Assembly (NCBI GenBank): GCA_902776645.1
Contig: CACYQT010000006.1
Location: forward strand, 1 to 64,000
Reading direction: 5' to 3'
Origin: an uncultured bacterium
Lineage (GTDB): Bacteria; Verrucomicrobiota; Lentisphaeria; Oligosphaerales; Oligosphaeraceae
Length of the DNA: 64,000 nt
A program made the position numbers and the translations under genes. Below the pieces are notes generated by a model. It ran no database searches, had not been told where the DNA came from, and worked only from the letters and a program-made list of their open reading frames with translations. Position 1 is the first letter of the stretch. The number at the start of each line of letters is the position of its first letter. Shown here one piece after another: positions 9,803 through 18,626 of this stretch.

Positions 9803-10777
9803 ATGACCATTTCATTTTTTTCAGAACACTACATCAACCCGCTCACAGTCTTTGGCATTAACCGCATCTTCAACACTGAGTCTAACAAGGAGCTCCTCAT
9901 TGATTTTCTCAACGCCATTATCGGCTTGTCGGGGAAGAACCGTATCTGTGATTTGCAATTCCTCAAACCAGAACAACTGGATACGATGGAAATGGGAAGG
10001 AATAGCGTATTCGATGTCTATTGCAAGACAGCATGCAACAAATCCGTCATCATAGAAATGCAGAAAGATCCTGCCATTTTCTTCTGGGATAGAAAACTTT
10101 TCTATTCAGCCTTCCCGATCCGCGACGAGATTCTGACAAGAAAAAAGTGGAATTTCAAGCTGGATGCCATCTATGCCATCGGCCTGCTTTGCTTCAGTTT
10201 CTTTGACGGACAAGAAAATAATGAATGCTATCTGCATAAAGTACCGTTGAAAAATACGGAAGCACAGGCCATCCATGACAAACTGACATATGTCTTCGTG
10301 GAACTCCCAAAGTTCAAGAAGAAAGAGAACGAACTGAAGACGCAGCTGGACAAATGGCTCTACGCACTCGATAACCTAAGTGAATTCGATAAGCAACCAG
10401 CCATGCTGTCAGGAAAGATCTTCGACAAGTTATTTCAAGTGACTGATACTAAAAATTTTACACCCGAAGAAACTCAAGCCTACTCCTTCAGCGAAAAGTA
10501 TTACTTGGACTATGTAAACAGTATCCGCACAGCGGAAACGGAAGGAATACAAATTGGGAAACGTCTGGCGAGTGATCCACACTTTGCGGAAGGCCATGAC
10601 ATGGGATACAAAGAAGGATACAATCATGGCCTCCGGGAAGGAATATGTAAGGGATTTGATGAGGCTGAAAAACTCTTGCGCATAATTTTCTTCAAGTCCA
10701 TGAAAGAACAAGGGCTTTCAGATGAAACAATTGCCATGATTTTACAGGCTACCCAAGACATAAAAGACCGCACATAA
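9803..10777 (+). CDS. Rpn/PD-(D/E)XK nuclease family protein (transposase-like PDDEXK_2)
   Basis: The start is the ATG at 9803, 9 bases after AGGAG at 9789-9793. The product has 324 residues. The N-terminal pattern INPLTVFGINRIF and LIDFLNAII, then D71 and E85-x-Q87 (FDVY ... VIIEMQ), is the signature of the recombination-promoting nuclease / PD-(D/E)XK transposase-like family, with D71, E85 and Q87 as metal/catalytic residues. The C-terminus has a GH-rich amphipathic repeat (GHDMGYKEGYNHGLREG) and a helical tail, usual in the family. Members cut DNA and occur in many copies in gut bacteria. It stands alone, with AT-rich flanks. Confidence 0.85.
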   Translation: MTISFFSEHYINPLTVFGINRIFNTESNKELLIDFLNAIIGLSGKNRICDLQFLKPEQLDTMEMGRNSVFDVYCKTACNKSVIIEMQKDPAIFFWDRKLFYSAFPIRDEILTRKKWNFKLDAIYAIGLLCFSFFDGQENNECYLHKVPLKNTEAQAIHDKLTYVFVELPKFKKKENELKTQLDKWLYALDNLSEFDKQPAMLSGKIFDKLFQVTDTKNFTPEETQAYSFSEKYYLDYVNSIRTAETEGIQIGKRLASDPHFAEGHDMGYKEGYNHGLREGICKGFDEAEKLLRIIFFKSMKEQGLSDETIAMILQATQDIKDRT

Positions 10778-10937
10778 AAACCAAACCTCAGCCATAAATG
10801 CCAATTGTCCGTTTGCCTGCCATATCCATTTATAGTAAATGGTATTATATTACCTTCAGACAATAAACGTATCCATTTCCTTTTGGCAAAGGTTTGCTCA
10901 AAAAGACGGATTCTTGAATGGTAACAACAGGTCGAAT

Positions 10938-12656
10938 ATGCAGGCAAAATGGTTTTGGTTAGGACTTATGTGTTTGGAAATCAGTTCATTGGCGCAGGCA
11001 ACCGTTGAGTTGCCTAAAAGTACGGAGCATCTGCTCGTCGAAATGGTCCCCATGCGCGACGGCGTGAAGCTTTTCACGACCATCGAAGTGCCGCAACAAG
11101 GGAAGAAATATCCTGTCCTGCTGTTGCGGAACCTCTACCGCCGTCGGACGGAACAAATCGCTGAATCGCAGGATATTGCAGGAAGAAATTTCATCGCCAT
11201 CCATCAGGATGTGCGCGGTTCGGGCCGTTCGGAAGGCGTCTGGCATGCGTTTCTGCAGGAGCGGAACGACGGCGAAGACTGTCTCGAATGGATCGCCAAA
11301 CAACCATGGTGCGACGGGCGGATTTTCATGCACGGCGCCTCCTATTGCGGATCCACGCAGTTTCTGGCGGCCGCCTGCGGCCATCCCGCATTGAAGGCGA
11401 TTGCACCTGAAGTTGTTGCATTTGATTATTTTACGCCAATGGTTCAACGTGAAGGCGTGCCGACGCTGGCCCTTTTCAATTGGGCCTGCGCATGCACGTA
11501 CAACAATCTCGGCATGACGGAGGACAATCCGCGTCCGAAATACGACGACGCCCACGTCGCATGGAAGGAACGTGACATCATCGCTCTTGGGCGGCCTGTC
11601 CATTTCTGGCGGCAAATGACGAATCCCCAGGCATTTGACACTTATTTCAAAGGCATGGACGCCAACGAATTCGTCTCCAAAATCCAATCTCCGGCCTATC
11701 TGCTGAGCGGCTGGTATGACATCGATGCATCGGCGGAACTGATGGTGTTCACAGCGTTGCAAAAACATGGAGGCAACGAACGCGTCCGAAAATTCTCGCG
11801 TTGCGTCATGGGCCCCTACACGCATGGCGGCGTAGTGGGTTTTCCGGGCATGACGGAAACGCAGGAAAACCGCGACAAGTTGCGCAACAAGCAATACAAG
11901 TTTTTCCTGAACCTCCTGAAAGATGAAAACAGCGATCCGCTTCCGGACATGAAACCTGTCACCTATTACGTCATGGGGGCCAACGAATGGCGCGGCGCGG
12001 AAACATGGCCGCCGCAGGGAACGACCTTCACCCCCTATTATCTTGGAGGAGGTTCAGCCAATACATCCAATGGGAACGGATTTATAAAAACAACCGCAAG
12101 TGCTTCGCCTGACGATGTTTTCATCAGCGATCCCGCGAATCCCGTGCCGTCCGTAGGCGGACGATGGGACTCCGGAGCGCAGGAGCAGACAGGGCCGTTG
12201 GGCAATCGAAAAGATGTCCTGTTCTATCGCTCCGACGAGTTGACGGAACCGCTGGAAATCGCAGGCCCTGTGAAGGCGCGTCTCTTCATCAGCTGTTCGA
12301 CGCCTGAAACAGACATAGCCGTAAAAGTCGCAGATGTGTTTCCGGACGGCAAAGCGTACAATATCGTCAACGGCATCAGGCGGTCGAGTTTCCGTCCGCC
12401 TTACAAAAAACTGGAGCCGATGGAGCCTGGCAACGTCTATGAATTGGAATTCGAACTGCAAAGCACGGCCCATCGTTTCCTGCCCGGCCATCGCGTGATG
12501 GTCATCATCGCGGGGCAGGACTACGGATATTTCACCTTCAATCGCAACACGGGCAAGGATGAGTCTTTGGACGCGGAATGCCGCCAGGCGGAAATCCATA
12601 TCGTTCATAATGAACAATATCCGTCCGCCATCATCCTGCCCGTTTCAGCAAAATGA
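10938..12656 (+). CDS. Secreted CocE/NonD family hydrolase (X-Pro dipeptidyl-peptidase S15 type)
   Basis: The ATG at 10938 gives 572 residues with a signal peptide (MQAKWFWLGLMCLEISSLAQA). The longer upstream reading frame lacks a ribosome site. S135 in HGASYCGS is the alpha/beta-hydrolase nucleophile elbow (GxSYxG). The acid is probably the Asp in SGWYDID and the base the His in GPYTHGG. The C-terminal 200 residues form the jelly-roll domain of S15/CocE enzymes. Family members hydrolyse esters or prolyl peptides. A substrate cannot be assigned. It converges on the ligase fusion at 12772, with two palindromes between them. Confidence 0.87.
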   Translation: MQAKWFWLGLMCLEISSLAQATVELPKSTEHLLVEMVPMRDGVKLFTTIEVPQQGKKYPVLLLRNLYRRRTEQIAESQDIAGRNFIAIHQDVRGSGRSEGVWHAFLQERNDGEDCLEWIAKQPWCDGRIFMHGASYCGSTQFLAAACGHPALKAIAPEVVAFDYFTPMVQREGVPTLALFNWACACTYNNLGMTEDNPRPKYDDAHVAWKERDIIALGRPVHFWRQMTNPQAFDTYFKGMDANEFVSKIQSPAYLLSGWYDIDASAELMVFTALQKHGGNERVRKFSRCVMGPYTHGGVVGFPGMTETQENRDKLRNKQYKFFLNLLKDENSDPLPDMKPVTYYVMGANEWRGAETWPPQGTTFTPYYLGGGSANTSNGNGFIKTTASASPDDVFISDPANPVPSVGGRWDSGAQEQTGPLGNRKDVLFYRSDELTEPLEIAGPVKARLFISCSTPETDIAVKVADVFPDGKAYNIVNGIRRSSFRPPYKKLEPMEPGNVYELEFELQSTAHRFLPGHRVMVIIAGQDYGYFTFNRNTGKDESLDAECRQAEIHIVHNEQYPSAIILPVSAK

Positions 12657-12657
12657 A

Positions 12658-12704
12658 ATAGCGATGGCGCCCCGCCGTTGGATGCGGCGGAACGCCATCG
12701 CTAT
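12658..12704. repeat. Palindromic intergenic repeat / possible bidirectional terminator
   Basis: The 12-base arms ATAGCGATGGCG and CGCCATCGCTAT pair perfectly, with an inner CGCCG/CGGCG stem. It lies 2 bases after the stop of the S15 hydrolase, between convergent genes. The outer arm resembles the dispersed GTAGCGACGGCG repeat found elsewhere in the window. A terminator role fits the position, but there is no clear T-run. Confidence 0.55.
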
Positions 12705-12748
12705 GGGAGGGAAGCGCTTCCGCGCATCCAGTCGCGCGGGAGCGTCAC

Positions 12749-12771
12749 GACGGCGAGAACGCTGTCGCTAC
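12749..12771. repeat. Dispersed palindromic repeat, copy 1 (imperfect)
   Basis: GACGGCG and CGCTGTC flank a 4-base loop and are followed by GCTAC. Read on the minus strand this is GTAGCGACAGCG...CGCCGTC. It begins directly after the TAA of the ligase fusion. The same arrangement (TAA, short gap, GTAGCG palindrome) follows the nucleoside hydrolase gene at 17645. Confidence 0.6.
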
Positions 12772-15057
12772 TTACTTCTGTTCGGACTGCGCACGGATGG
12801 CCGCGCGGCGGATCTTGCCGTTCACGGTCTTGGGCAGTTCGTTCACGAATTCGATGACGCGCGGATATTTGTACGGCGCCGTATGCGTCTTCACGTAGTC
12901 TTTGATTTCGTCTTTAAGCTCTTCTGAAGGCTCCTTGCCTTTCACAAGAACGATGGTCGCCTTGACGACTTTGCCGCGGACGGGATCCGGAACGCCGGTC
13001 ACGGCGCATTCCAGAATGTACGGCAGCTCCATCAGCACGCTTTCGACTTCGAACGGGCCGACGCGGTAACCGGACGTCTTGATGATATCGTCGGCGCGGC
13101 CTTCATACCAGAAGTAGCCGTCTTCATCCTGCCAGGCCTGGTCGCCCGTATGGTAGAAACCGTCATGCCATGCGGCGTTCGTGTCTTCAGGCGATTTCAT
13201 GTAGCTGCAGAAGAGTCCACATGGCGCGTTCGAACGTTCGGCCTTGATGCAGATTTCGCCTGTTTCACCGGAAGCGACGGGTTTGCCATCGGCGTCCAGC
13301 AGATGCACGTCATATTGCGGATTGGCCTTGCCCATGGAGCCCGGACGCGGCTTCATATAGGAGAACGTGCCGATGGTAAGCGTCGTTTCCGTCTGGCCGA
13401 AGCCTTCGAACGGCAACAGGCCGGAGACGCGGCGGAACGTCTCGCTGACTTCAGGCGGCATCGCCTCGCCGGCCGTCGTCACATGCTCCAGCGTGGAGAA
13501 ATCGTATTGCGAGAGATCCTCCTTGACCATGAAACGGAAGATGGTGGGCGGCGCGCAAAGCGTGGTGATGCCGTATTTCTTGAACATCGGCAGGATTTCG
13601 GCCGCATGGAAGCGTTCGAAATCGTACGTGAACACGCCCGCCTCACAGAGCCACTGGCCGTAGATCTTGCCCCACAGCGCCTTCCCCCAGCCTGTGTCGG
13701 CGATGGTGAAATGCAGGCCGTCGGGATTCACCTTGTGCCAATGGCGGGCGGTCATGATGTGGCCGAGCGGATAGGCGTAGTCGTGTTCGACCATCTTCGG
13801 GAAGCCGCTGGTGCCCGAACTGAAGAAGATCAGCATCGTATCGGTGGTCTTCTGGTCGGTCGGACGTGCGAATTCCGGAGCGAAGCTCGGATAGAGCGCG
13901 TCATAGTCAAGCCATCCGTCCTTCTTGCCGTTCACGGAGATCTTGAGCTTGACACTGCTGTTTTCAGCGCCCGCGTCGATTTCATTCGTGATGTTCCCGT
14001 CGGCGGAGGCGACGACATATTTGACGTCGGCACGTTTGAAACGGTATTCGAAGTCATGGGCGGTCATCTGGCAGGACGCGGGGATCGCGACGGCGCCGAT
14101 GGCGTGCAAAGCGTTCAAGATGAACCAGAACTGATAGTGGCGTTTCAAGACGAGCATGACGCGGTCGCCTTTGCGGATGCCCAGTGAATAGAACAGATTC
14201 GCCGTGCGCATCGCGTTGTCGTAGATATCCTTGAAGGTGAAATCGTGGAGTTCCTGTTTGGCGGAGAGCCACCGCATCGCGATTTTTTCAGGGCATTTTT
14301 CCGCCAGCCGCTGCACCACGTCGTATGCGAAATTGAAGTTTTCCGGAACATTGAATTTGACATTCTTCAGGGTGCCGTCGTCGTTCCACTCTTCTTCCAT
14401 GTATTCATGGTAGAGGAGCTTGCGATCGTCCGTCTGCTGCTTGGCGGGACGTGGTTGCGGGGCGTATGCGAAGCGGTCCTGCAACTGCGCATCGTCGTTT
14501 TTGCCGTGCATGACGATGGAGAGGAACTTGCAGGGCTGGCCGCCGATGGCTTGCATCGCATGGGGGACGCGTCCGTCGAAATAGATGCTGTCGCCTTGGT
14601 TCAGGATCTCTTCCTTGTCGCGGAGATAGACTTGAAGCGTGCCGGAAAGGATAAGGTCGAACTCCTGTCCGTTGTGCTCTGAATAATGGAGAAGTTCGTC
14701 CTCCTTGCTGCACGGCGCGGTCACGATGAACGGCTCGCCTGTGCGCTCTTTCATGCGGATGGCCTGATGGAGATAGGAGAAGCCAGGCCGACGAACGAAG
14801 GGGAAGCCCTTCCCGTCACGCGTCACCGTGTAGACGGCGAGATTCGGGGCTTCGCCGCTGATGACCGACGACACGTCCAGCCCGAAATGCTCCGCCAGAT
14901 TGTAGTAGAAGGAGAAGGGTGCTTGTTTGCTGCCGTCTTCATAGCTCTGGTACTCCTCAGGTGTCACGCCAAGAAGCTCCGCCATCTGCGGCACGGTGAA
15001 ATTCTTCTGGGCTCTCAGTTCCTGAACCCTCATCGCAAGTTGTTTGATGTTTTCCAT
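12772..15057 (-). CDS. XRE helix-turn-helix + cupin + acyl-CoA synthetase (AMP-binding) fusion
   Basis: The ATG at 15057, after AAAGGA, gives 761 residues with three domains. Residues 1-65 are an XRE-type helix-turn-helix (FTVPQMAELLGVTPEEYQSY). Residues 95-185 are a cupin (HNGQEFDLILSG ... VPHAMQA). Residues 235-761 are an ANL adenylating enzyme with P-loop FSSGTSGFPK at 412-421, GFGQTET, GRADDIIKTSGYRVGP and the catalytic Lys in PKTVNGK (K748). The enzyme part resembles medium-chain/acetyl-type acyl-CoA synthetases, which make acyl-CoA through an acyl-adenylate. The front half alone looks like an XRE-cupin sensor regulator, so the fusion may couple ligand sensing or DNA binding to fatty-acid activation. 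It is monocistronic. Confidence 0.87.
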   Translation of the reverse strand: MENIKQLAMRVQELRAQKNFTVPQMAELLGVTPEEYQSYEDGSKQAPFSFYYNLAEHFGLDVSSVISGEAPNLAVYTVTRDGKGFPFVRRPGFSYLHQAIRMKERTGEPFIVTAPCSKEDELLHYSEHNGQEFDLILSGTLQVYLRDKEEILNQGDSIYFDGRVPHAMQAIGGQPCKFLSIVMHGKNDDAQLQDRFAYAPQPRPAKQQTDDRKLLYHEYMEEEWNDDGTLKNVKFNVPENFNFAYDVVQRLAEKCPEKIAMRWLSAKQELHDFTFKDIYDNAMRTANLFYSLGIRKGDRVMLVLKRHYQFWFILNALHAIGAVAIPASCQMTAHDFEYRFKRADVKYVVASADGNITNEIDAGAENSSVKLKISVNGKKDGWLDYDALYPSFAPEFARPTDQKTTDTMLIFFSSGTSGFPKMVEHDYAYPLGHIMTARHWHKVNPDGLHFTIADTGWGKALWGKIYGQWLCEAGVFTYDFERFHAAEILPMFKKYGITTLCAPPTIFRFMVKEDLSQYDFSTLEHVTTAGEAMPPEVSETFRRVSGLLPFEGFGQTETTLTIGTFSYMKPRPGSMGKANPQYDVHLLDADGKPVASGETGEICIKAERSNAPCGLFCSYMKSPEDTNAAWHDGFYHTGDQAWQDEDGYFWYEGRADDIIKTSGYRVGPFEVESVLMELPYILECAVTGVPDPVRGKVVKATIVLVKGKEPSEELKDEIKDYVKTHTAPYKYPRVIEFVNELPKTVNGKIRRAAIRAQSEQK

Positions 15058-15186
15058 TGTTCCTTTTTCCTTTGTACAAAAACACTTTCTATAATTATTG
15101 ATTTGCACAGAGGGCGCGGATAATCAATTCGGACACGGGCCATCCGAATCGCCCGTGTCCATCCATGCAGGTGGCTAACGGGCGAC

Positions 15187-15285
15187 CTAACTAATAATGA
15201 TAATGGCGATAATGGCAATAATGAAGCAACCCAGTTCCTTCAAGGAATTGGAAGAGGTGACTGAATTGTTCTGCTTGCTTGCCAT
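15187..15285 (-). CDS. Candidate 32-residue single-span membrane peptide
   Basis: The reading frame starts at the ATG at 15285 and stops at 15187-15189. The peptide is MASKQNNSVTSS then NSLKELGCFIIAIIAIIIIS. A polar N-terminus of 19 residues is followed by about 13 strongly hydrophobic residues reaching the end. It lies in the 376-base gap between the membrane protein gene and the ligase fusion, on the same strand as both. No convincing Shine-Dalgarno is visible (GGATAAC well upstream). The composition is unlike chance sequence, but expression is unproven. Confidence 0.4.
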   Translation of the reverse strand: MASKQNNSVTSSNSLKELGCFIIAIIAIIIIS

Positions 15286-15433
15286 TTTCGTGTTATCCGA
15301 TTGTTATCATTACATTCAATTTACCGTGCATTTGCCAAAATGCAAATATTCACCATATTTTTTCAAATGCTTTTTTCATGCCTCCTGTGACGGCCTCTTG
15401 TCCGCAAAGACATACGCGACAACGTTTTTCGCA

Positions 15434-17554
15434 TCATTGAAGCGCCTTCGCATCGCGGACGGAAATGCCCAGATCCCCCTGCTCCTCTTCGCCGACCTTC
15501 ACGTATGCGCGGCCTTTATTGTCCGTTTTGTCGATGGAAATCGCGTAAATCTGGTAGCCTGGAAGCACCTGCTCCACGATTTTCTCCGGAGCCTTCGGAT
15601 CAGGCTTGACATCGAAGAAATCATCGCGGCGGTATTTCAGTTCGCTTCCACTGAACGGATCAAGCGGAACCGCGGCAAGATACTGCGGAACAAGCTCCGT
15701 CAGCGCCGACGGCTTGCGGCCGCCATGCGCCAATTTGAAACGCTCCACGGCAATCGCCGCACGGGCCGCACGCTGTTTGGCGATGGCGGATATGAACTGA
15801 TGTGACGCCCCAAGAATCATTTTGGAATAGGTCACATACGCGGGAATCGACGGTGCCATCCCGCTGATGCGCTCCAATTCCGTGAAATCGTTGGCGGGGC
15901 GGACGGCATCCGCCTTCTCGTTCAGATACTTCATGATCCATGCGCCATCCCGCCGCAGCATCCACAGCCGAACAGTCCCCAACAGCCCCAAGACGATTTC
16001 CCCCGCCGCGCTGCCCATGGTCACGACAGTCTTCTGGCCTTCCTGCACATGGGACATGTACCACGCCATCGTGGCCCATTCGCCCCGCCCCGCACGTTCG
16101 TTCCATTTCGTTTCGTCTTCAGCCAGTTCCGTCTCCAGTTCCGCCAGTTGCGCATCCGTCAGCAAACCACTGGCCAAAATGGCCGGATAGCATCCCAATC
16201 GCATCAGTTCCAGATAGTTGCATGTTCCGCAAGCCATGATGTACGGATCGTCCAACGCGACGTCCCGCAGCCATGTCATGCGTTTCAGGCAATCCAACGC
16301 CTGCTCTGGAACATTGTTCTGCAACGCCAGATGGATCCGCGCCTTGTAGATTCCCATCCAGGCGATCAGCGTCTTGAAAACCTCTTCGTTCTGATTGTCG
16401 GTCTCCTGCCCGCCGACGATTTCCGCCTTGAACAGGCTTCCAGTCGTCGCCAAATCCATGTCCGCAAAATACTTTTCGTTTTCGGAGAGCCAGCCGACCA
16501 GCTCCGTCTGCGTCTTGTCGTCTGGCTGCCCTTCGTCCAAAGCCAACAGCAACGCCGCGTCAGGCATGACGGGAATGTCCGCCTGTTTTTGCGGAGCCTC
16601 CTTCTGCTCGACTGTCGCCGCCACGGGCTGCTCCTTGCCGTCATTCACGCCGGAAGCTTTTGTTTCATCCGCCGTGGCTGGCTGTTCCTTTGCGGCGGCG
16701 GCGGCTTTCACGAGCATGCCGTCTTTTGTCGCAACCATCTGCCCGTCATGGTAATAGGCGGATCGCATTCCTGCGGCGTCCATGGGATGAGCAGGCTTCA
16801 GAAGCGTTTCCAAAATCTTGATCCGTTGTTCAAGAATGGCCGTATGGATCCACAGCCCGCCATGCAGGACGATCCAAACGCCCAGAAGCACTCCCGCCAA
16901 CACCCATGTCTTTTTCGTGAAATTTTCTTTCGAAAGTTCCTTTAGTGTCACAAGCCCGGAAACATACGCCACGGCAAGAATGACTGGCGTCATCAGGGCG
17001 TGGTCCCAGCTGGGCGAAAATTCGCCGAGCAGAATCTGGTCAATCTCCATCAGCAAGCCATAGCCCGCCAGAAAGCCCGGAATGCTCATGATGAGACCAC
17101 GCCGTATCTTTAATTTAAAGGAAAGGACGCCTGTGAAACCAAAATAATAGAACGGCCCGAGCAGCGCGATTGGCGCCACCATGAGCCAAATCATCAGTTT
17201 TGAAGCGTTGAATCTCGCCGTGATGAAATCGACCCAGTAGGAATAGACGGTTGTCAGCCCCCACATCAGCGCACCGATAATCGCCGCGAAAAGCAACGTG
17301 TTGCCGATGGCCGCCGCAGGGCTTTGTATCGTCGCGGCCAACTGGCCAGCCGACCGTGAGAACTGGATGACAAAATAGACGATGAGCACGCTGGACGGCA
17401 CCGTGAAAAGCGCCGTCAGTCCAAGCATCGCCTGCTGGACGGTCACGGGCTTGCGCGGCTCCGCCTCCGGCAGAGGCTTTTTCTCCTCGGCGACCGTCTG
17501 GTCCGCGATTTTCGCAGCCTCCGGTATCAGCGATTTCATCTTCTCAAACGACAT
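15434..17554 (-). CDS. Large multi-pass membrane protein with pseudopilin-like C-terminus (unidentified)
   Basis: The protein has 706 residues. After a charged N-terminus, residues about 40-270 hold roughly six hydrophobic segments (for example LFTVPSSVLIVYFVIQF and VLAGVLLGVWIVLHGGLW). Next comes an Ala/Lys/Gln-rich linker (about 305-350) and a helical repeat-like region. The C-terminal block AIAVERFKLAHGGRKPSALTELVP ... YLAAVPLDPFSG (broken here for length) has the pattern seen at the end of many PVC membrane proteins and resembles the globular part of type II pseudopilins. GGAG lies 8 bases before the start. No function can be given. It is 90 bp downstream of the nucleoside hydrolase gene. 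Confidence 0.75.
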   Translation of the reverse strand: MSFEKMKSLIPEAAKIADQTVAEEKKPLPEAEPRKPVTVQQAMLGLTALFTVPSSVLIVYFVIQFSRSAGQLAATIQSPAAAIGNTLLFAAIIGALMWGLTTVYSYWVDFITARFNASKLMIWLMVAPIALLGPFYYFGFTGVLSFKLKIRRGLIMSIPGFLAGYGLLMEIDQILLGEFSPSWDHALMTPVILAVAYVSGLVTLKELSKENFTKKTWVLAGVLLGVWIVLHGGLWIHTAILEQRIKILETLLKPAHPMDAAGMRSAYYHDGQMVATKDGMLVKAAAAAKEQPATADETKASGVNDGKEQPVAATVEQKEAPQKQADIPVMPDAALLLALDEGQPDDKTQTELVGWLSENEKYFADMDLATTGSLFKAEIVGGQETDNQNEEVFKTLIAWMGIYKARIHLALQNNVPEQALDCLKRMTWLRDVALDDPYIMACGTCNYLELMRLGCYPAILASGLLTDAQLAELETELAEDETKWNERAGRGEWATMAWYMSHVQEGQKTVVTMGSAAGEIVLGLLGTVRLWMLRRDGAWIMKYLNEKADAVRPANDFTELERISGMAPSIPAYVTYSKMILGASHQFISAIAKQRAARAAIAVERFKLAHGGRKPSALTELVPQYLAAVPLDPFSGSELKYRRDDFFDVKPDPKAPEKIVEQVLPGYQIYAISIDKTDNKGRAYVKVGEEEQGDLGISVRDAKALQ

Positions 17555-17596
17555 TCAATCAACTCCAGCTCTCTCGTATTCTATTTTCGGGAGATT

Positions 17597-17641
17597 GCGG
17601 AGGCGGATGCCTCCGCTCGACGGCGTGGACGCCGTCGCTAC
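17597..17641. repeat. Dispersed palindromic repeat, copy 2 (double hairpin)
   Basis: There are two adjacent perfect hairpins: GCGGAGGC/GCCTCCGC with loop ggat (17597-17616), and GACGGCGT/ACGCCGTC with loop gg (17619-17636), then GCTAC. On the minus strand it reads GGTAGCGACGGCG... and begins 3 bases after the nucleoside hydrolase stop codon, so it could end that transcript. The core is shared with the repeats at 12749 and 25349. Confidence 0.65.
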
Positions 17642-17644
17642 CCC

Positions 17645-18574
17645 TTACTTTCCAAATGCTCCGATCTTGTTAAACAAATCGCGGAAAATCACATCGCGAG
17701 ACAAATGAGTCGCCACGCGGAACAAATGGCGGTTTGCGTCATGGCTGTAGCGGAAATCATCGTGAAGCACGGGGCTCTGCGTCAGCGTCGTGTTGAACCA
17801 GCCGGCGTTCACGATCCACGCCACGGTCGAAATATCCCAAATCACTTTGGACCAGCAAAATGGATCGTTGGTATAGTGATGGACTATCTCCGTCAGATAA
17901 TCGCCGATCGCGCTCTTGCCTTTCAGATAGGCGTCCAAAAACGGCAACGATACGCGCAAATGCTCCGCGACGTTTGTGCAGGGGATCTGCATGAGCGGCA
18001 CGCCTGAATCAAACAGAACCTGCGACGATTTCACATCCTGGAAGAGATTGAACTCCTTCGCCGTCGGCCATTCCAGCGGCTGGCCGCCAAGCCATACGAC
18101 GACAATCTTCTTCACGAGTTCAGGCTCCATCAGCAGGGCGGAGGCCACGTTCGTGGGAGCGCCGATCGTCAGGACGTACAACGGTTCGGCGTCGTCCGGC
18201 CGCGCCATGGCGCGTTTGATCAGATCCTGCGCCGCAGGGCTTTCCACCGGACCATCGGAATCCTTCAGCCACTTGCGGGAACCTTCGAAAACAAAGCCCT
18301 TTGGCACGCCGCCAAGACGCTCCAAAACACGATGGATCTCTTCATAGCTCTTCACCATGCCGTCTTCAGGCCCTGTCGAACGGCTGTTGTGGAACGGCGC
18401 CGCATAGACGGCCTCCAATTCCAAAGACTCCTTCGCCAGAAACGCATATGTCAGTGCGAACTGGTCGTCGACTTCATTGTACGTATCCGTGTCCAGCACG
18501 CAATGGGCGATATGCTTCGCAGGATCCAGACGCGCAATACGCCAGCTTTCGGCCATTTTTGGGAATGTAGCCAT
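17645..18574 (-). CDS. Nucleoside hydrolase-like protein (IUNH superfamily)
   Basis: The protein has 309 residues, the usual size. The metal/ribose motif is D28-T-D30-TYNEV-D36-D37, a variant of the classical DTDPGxDD with two extra residues. I associate this form with a bacterial subgroup of the inosine-uridine nucleoside hydrolase family. VLTIGAPTNVASAL and VVVWLGGQP are also typical. Members cleave the N-glycosidic bond of ribonucleosides. The variant loop means the substrate may differ. GAAGGAAG precedes the ATG. It is the last gene of the 25.3-17.6 kb minus-strand run. Confidence 0.82.
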   Translation of the reverse strand: MATFPKMAESWRIARLDPAKHIAHCVLDTDTYNEVDDQFALTYAFLAKESLELEAVYAAPFHNSRSTGPEDGMVKSYEEIHRVLERLGGVPKGFVFEGSRKWLKDSDGPVESPAAQDLIKRAMARPDDAEPLYVLTIGAPTNVASALLMEPELVKKIVVVWLGGQPLEWPTAKEFNLFQDVKSSQVLFDSGVPLMQIPCTNVAEHLRVSLPFLDAYLKGKSAIGDYLTEIVHHYTNDPFCWSKVIWDISTVAWIVNAGWFNTTLTQSPVLHDDFRYSHDANRHLFRVATHLSRDVIFRDLFNKIGAFGK

Positions 18575-18626
18575 GATTCTTCCTTCTGTTTTTAATGGTG
18601 TTATGATACTCTATGCGTTTATGTTA

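Noticed and set aside
10782-10870. Small palindrome CCATTT-N5-AAATGG as an operator
   Set aside because: Too short and AT-rich to be distinguished from chance, with no regulator gene beside it.
15197-15805. 202-codon plus-strand reading frame covering the 15.2-15.8 kb gap
   Set aside because: It is antisense to the membrane protein gene over half its length, the rest is AT-rich intergenic sequence, and no family or ribosome site is seen.
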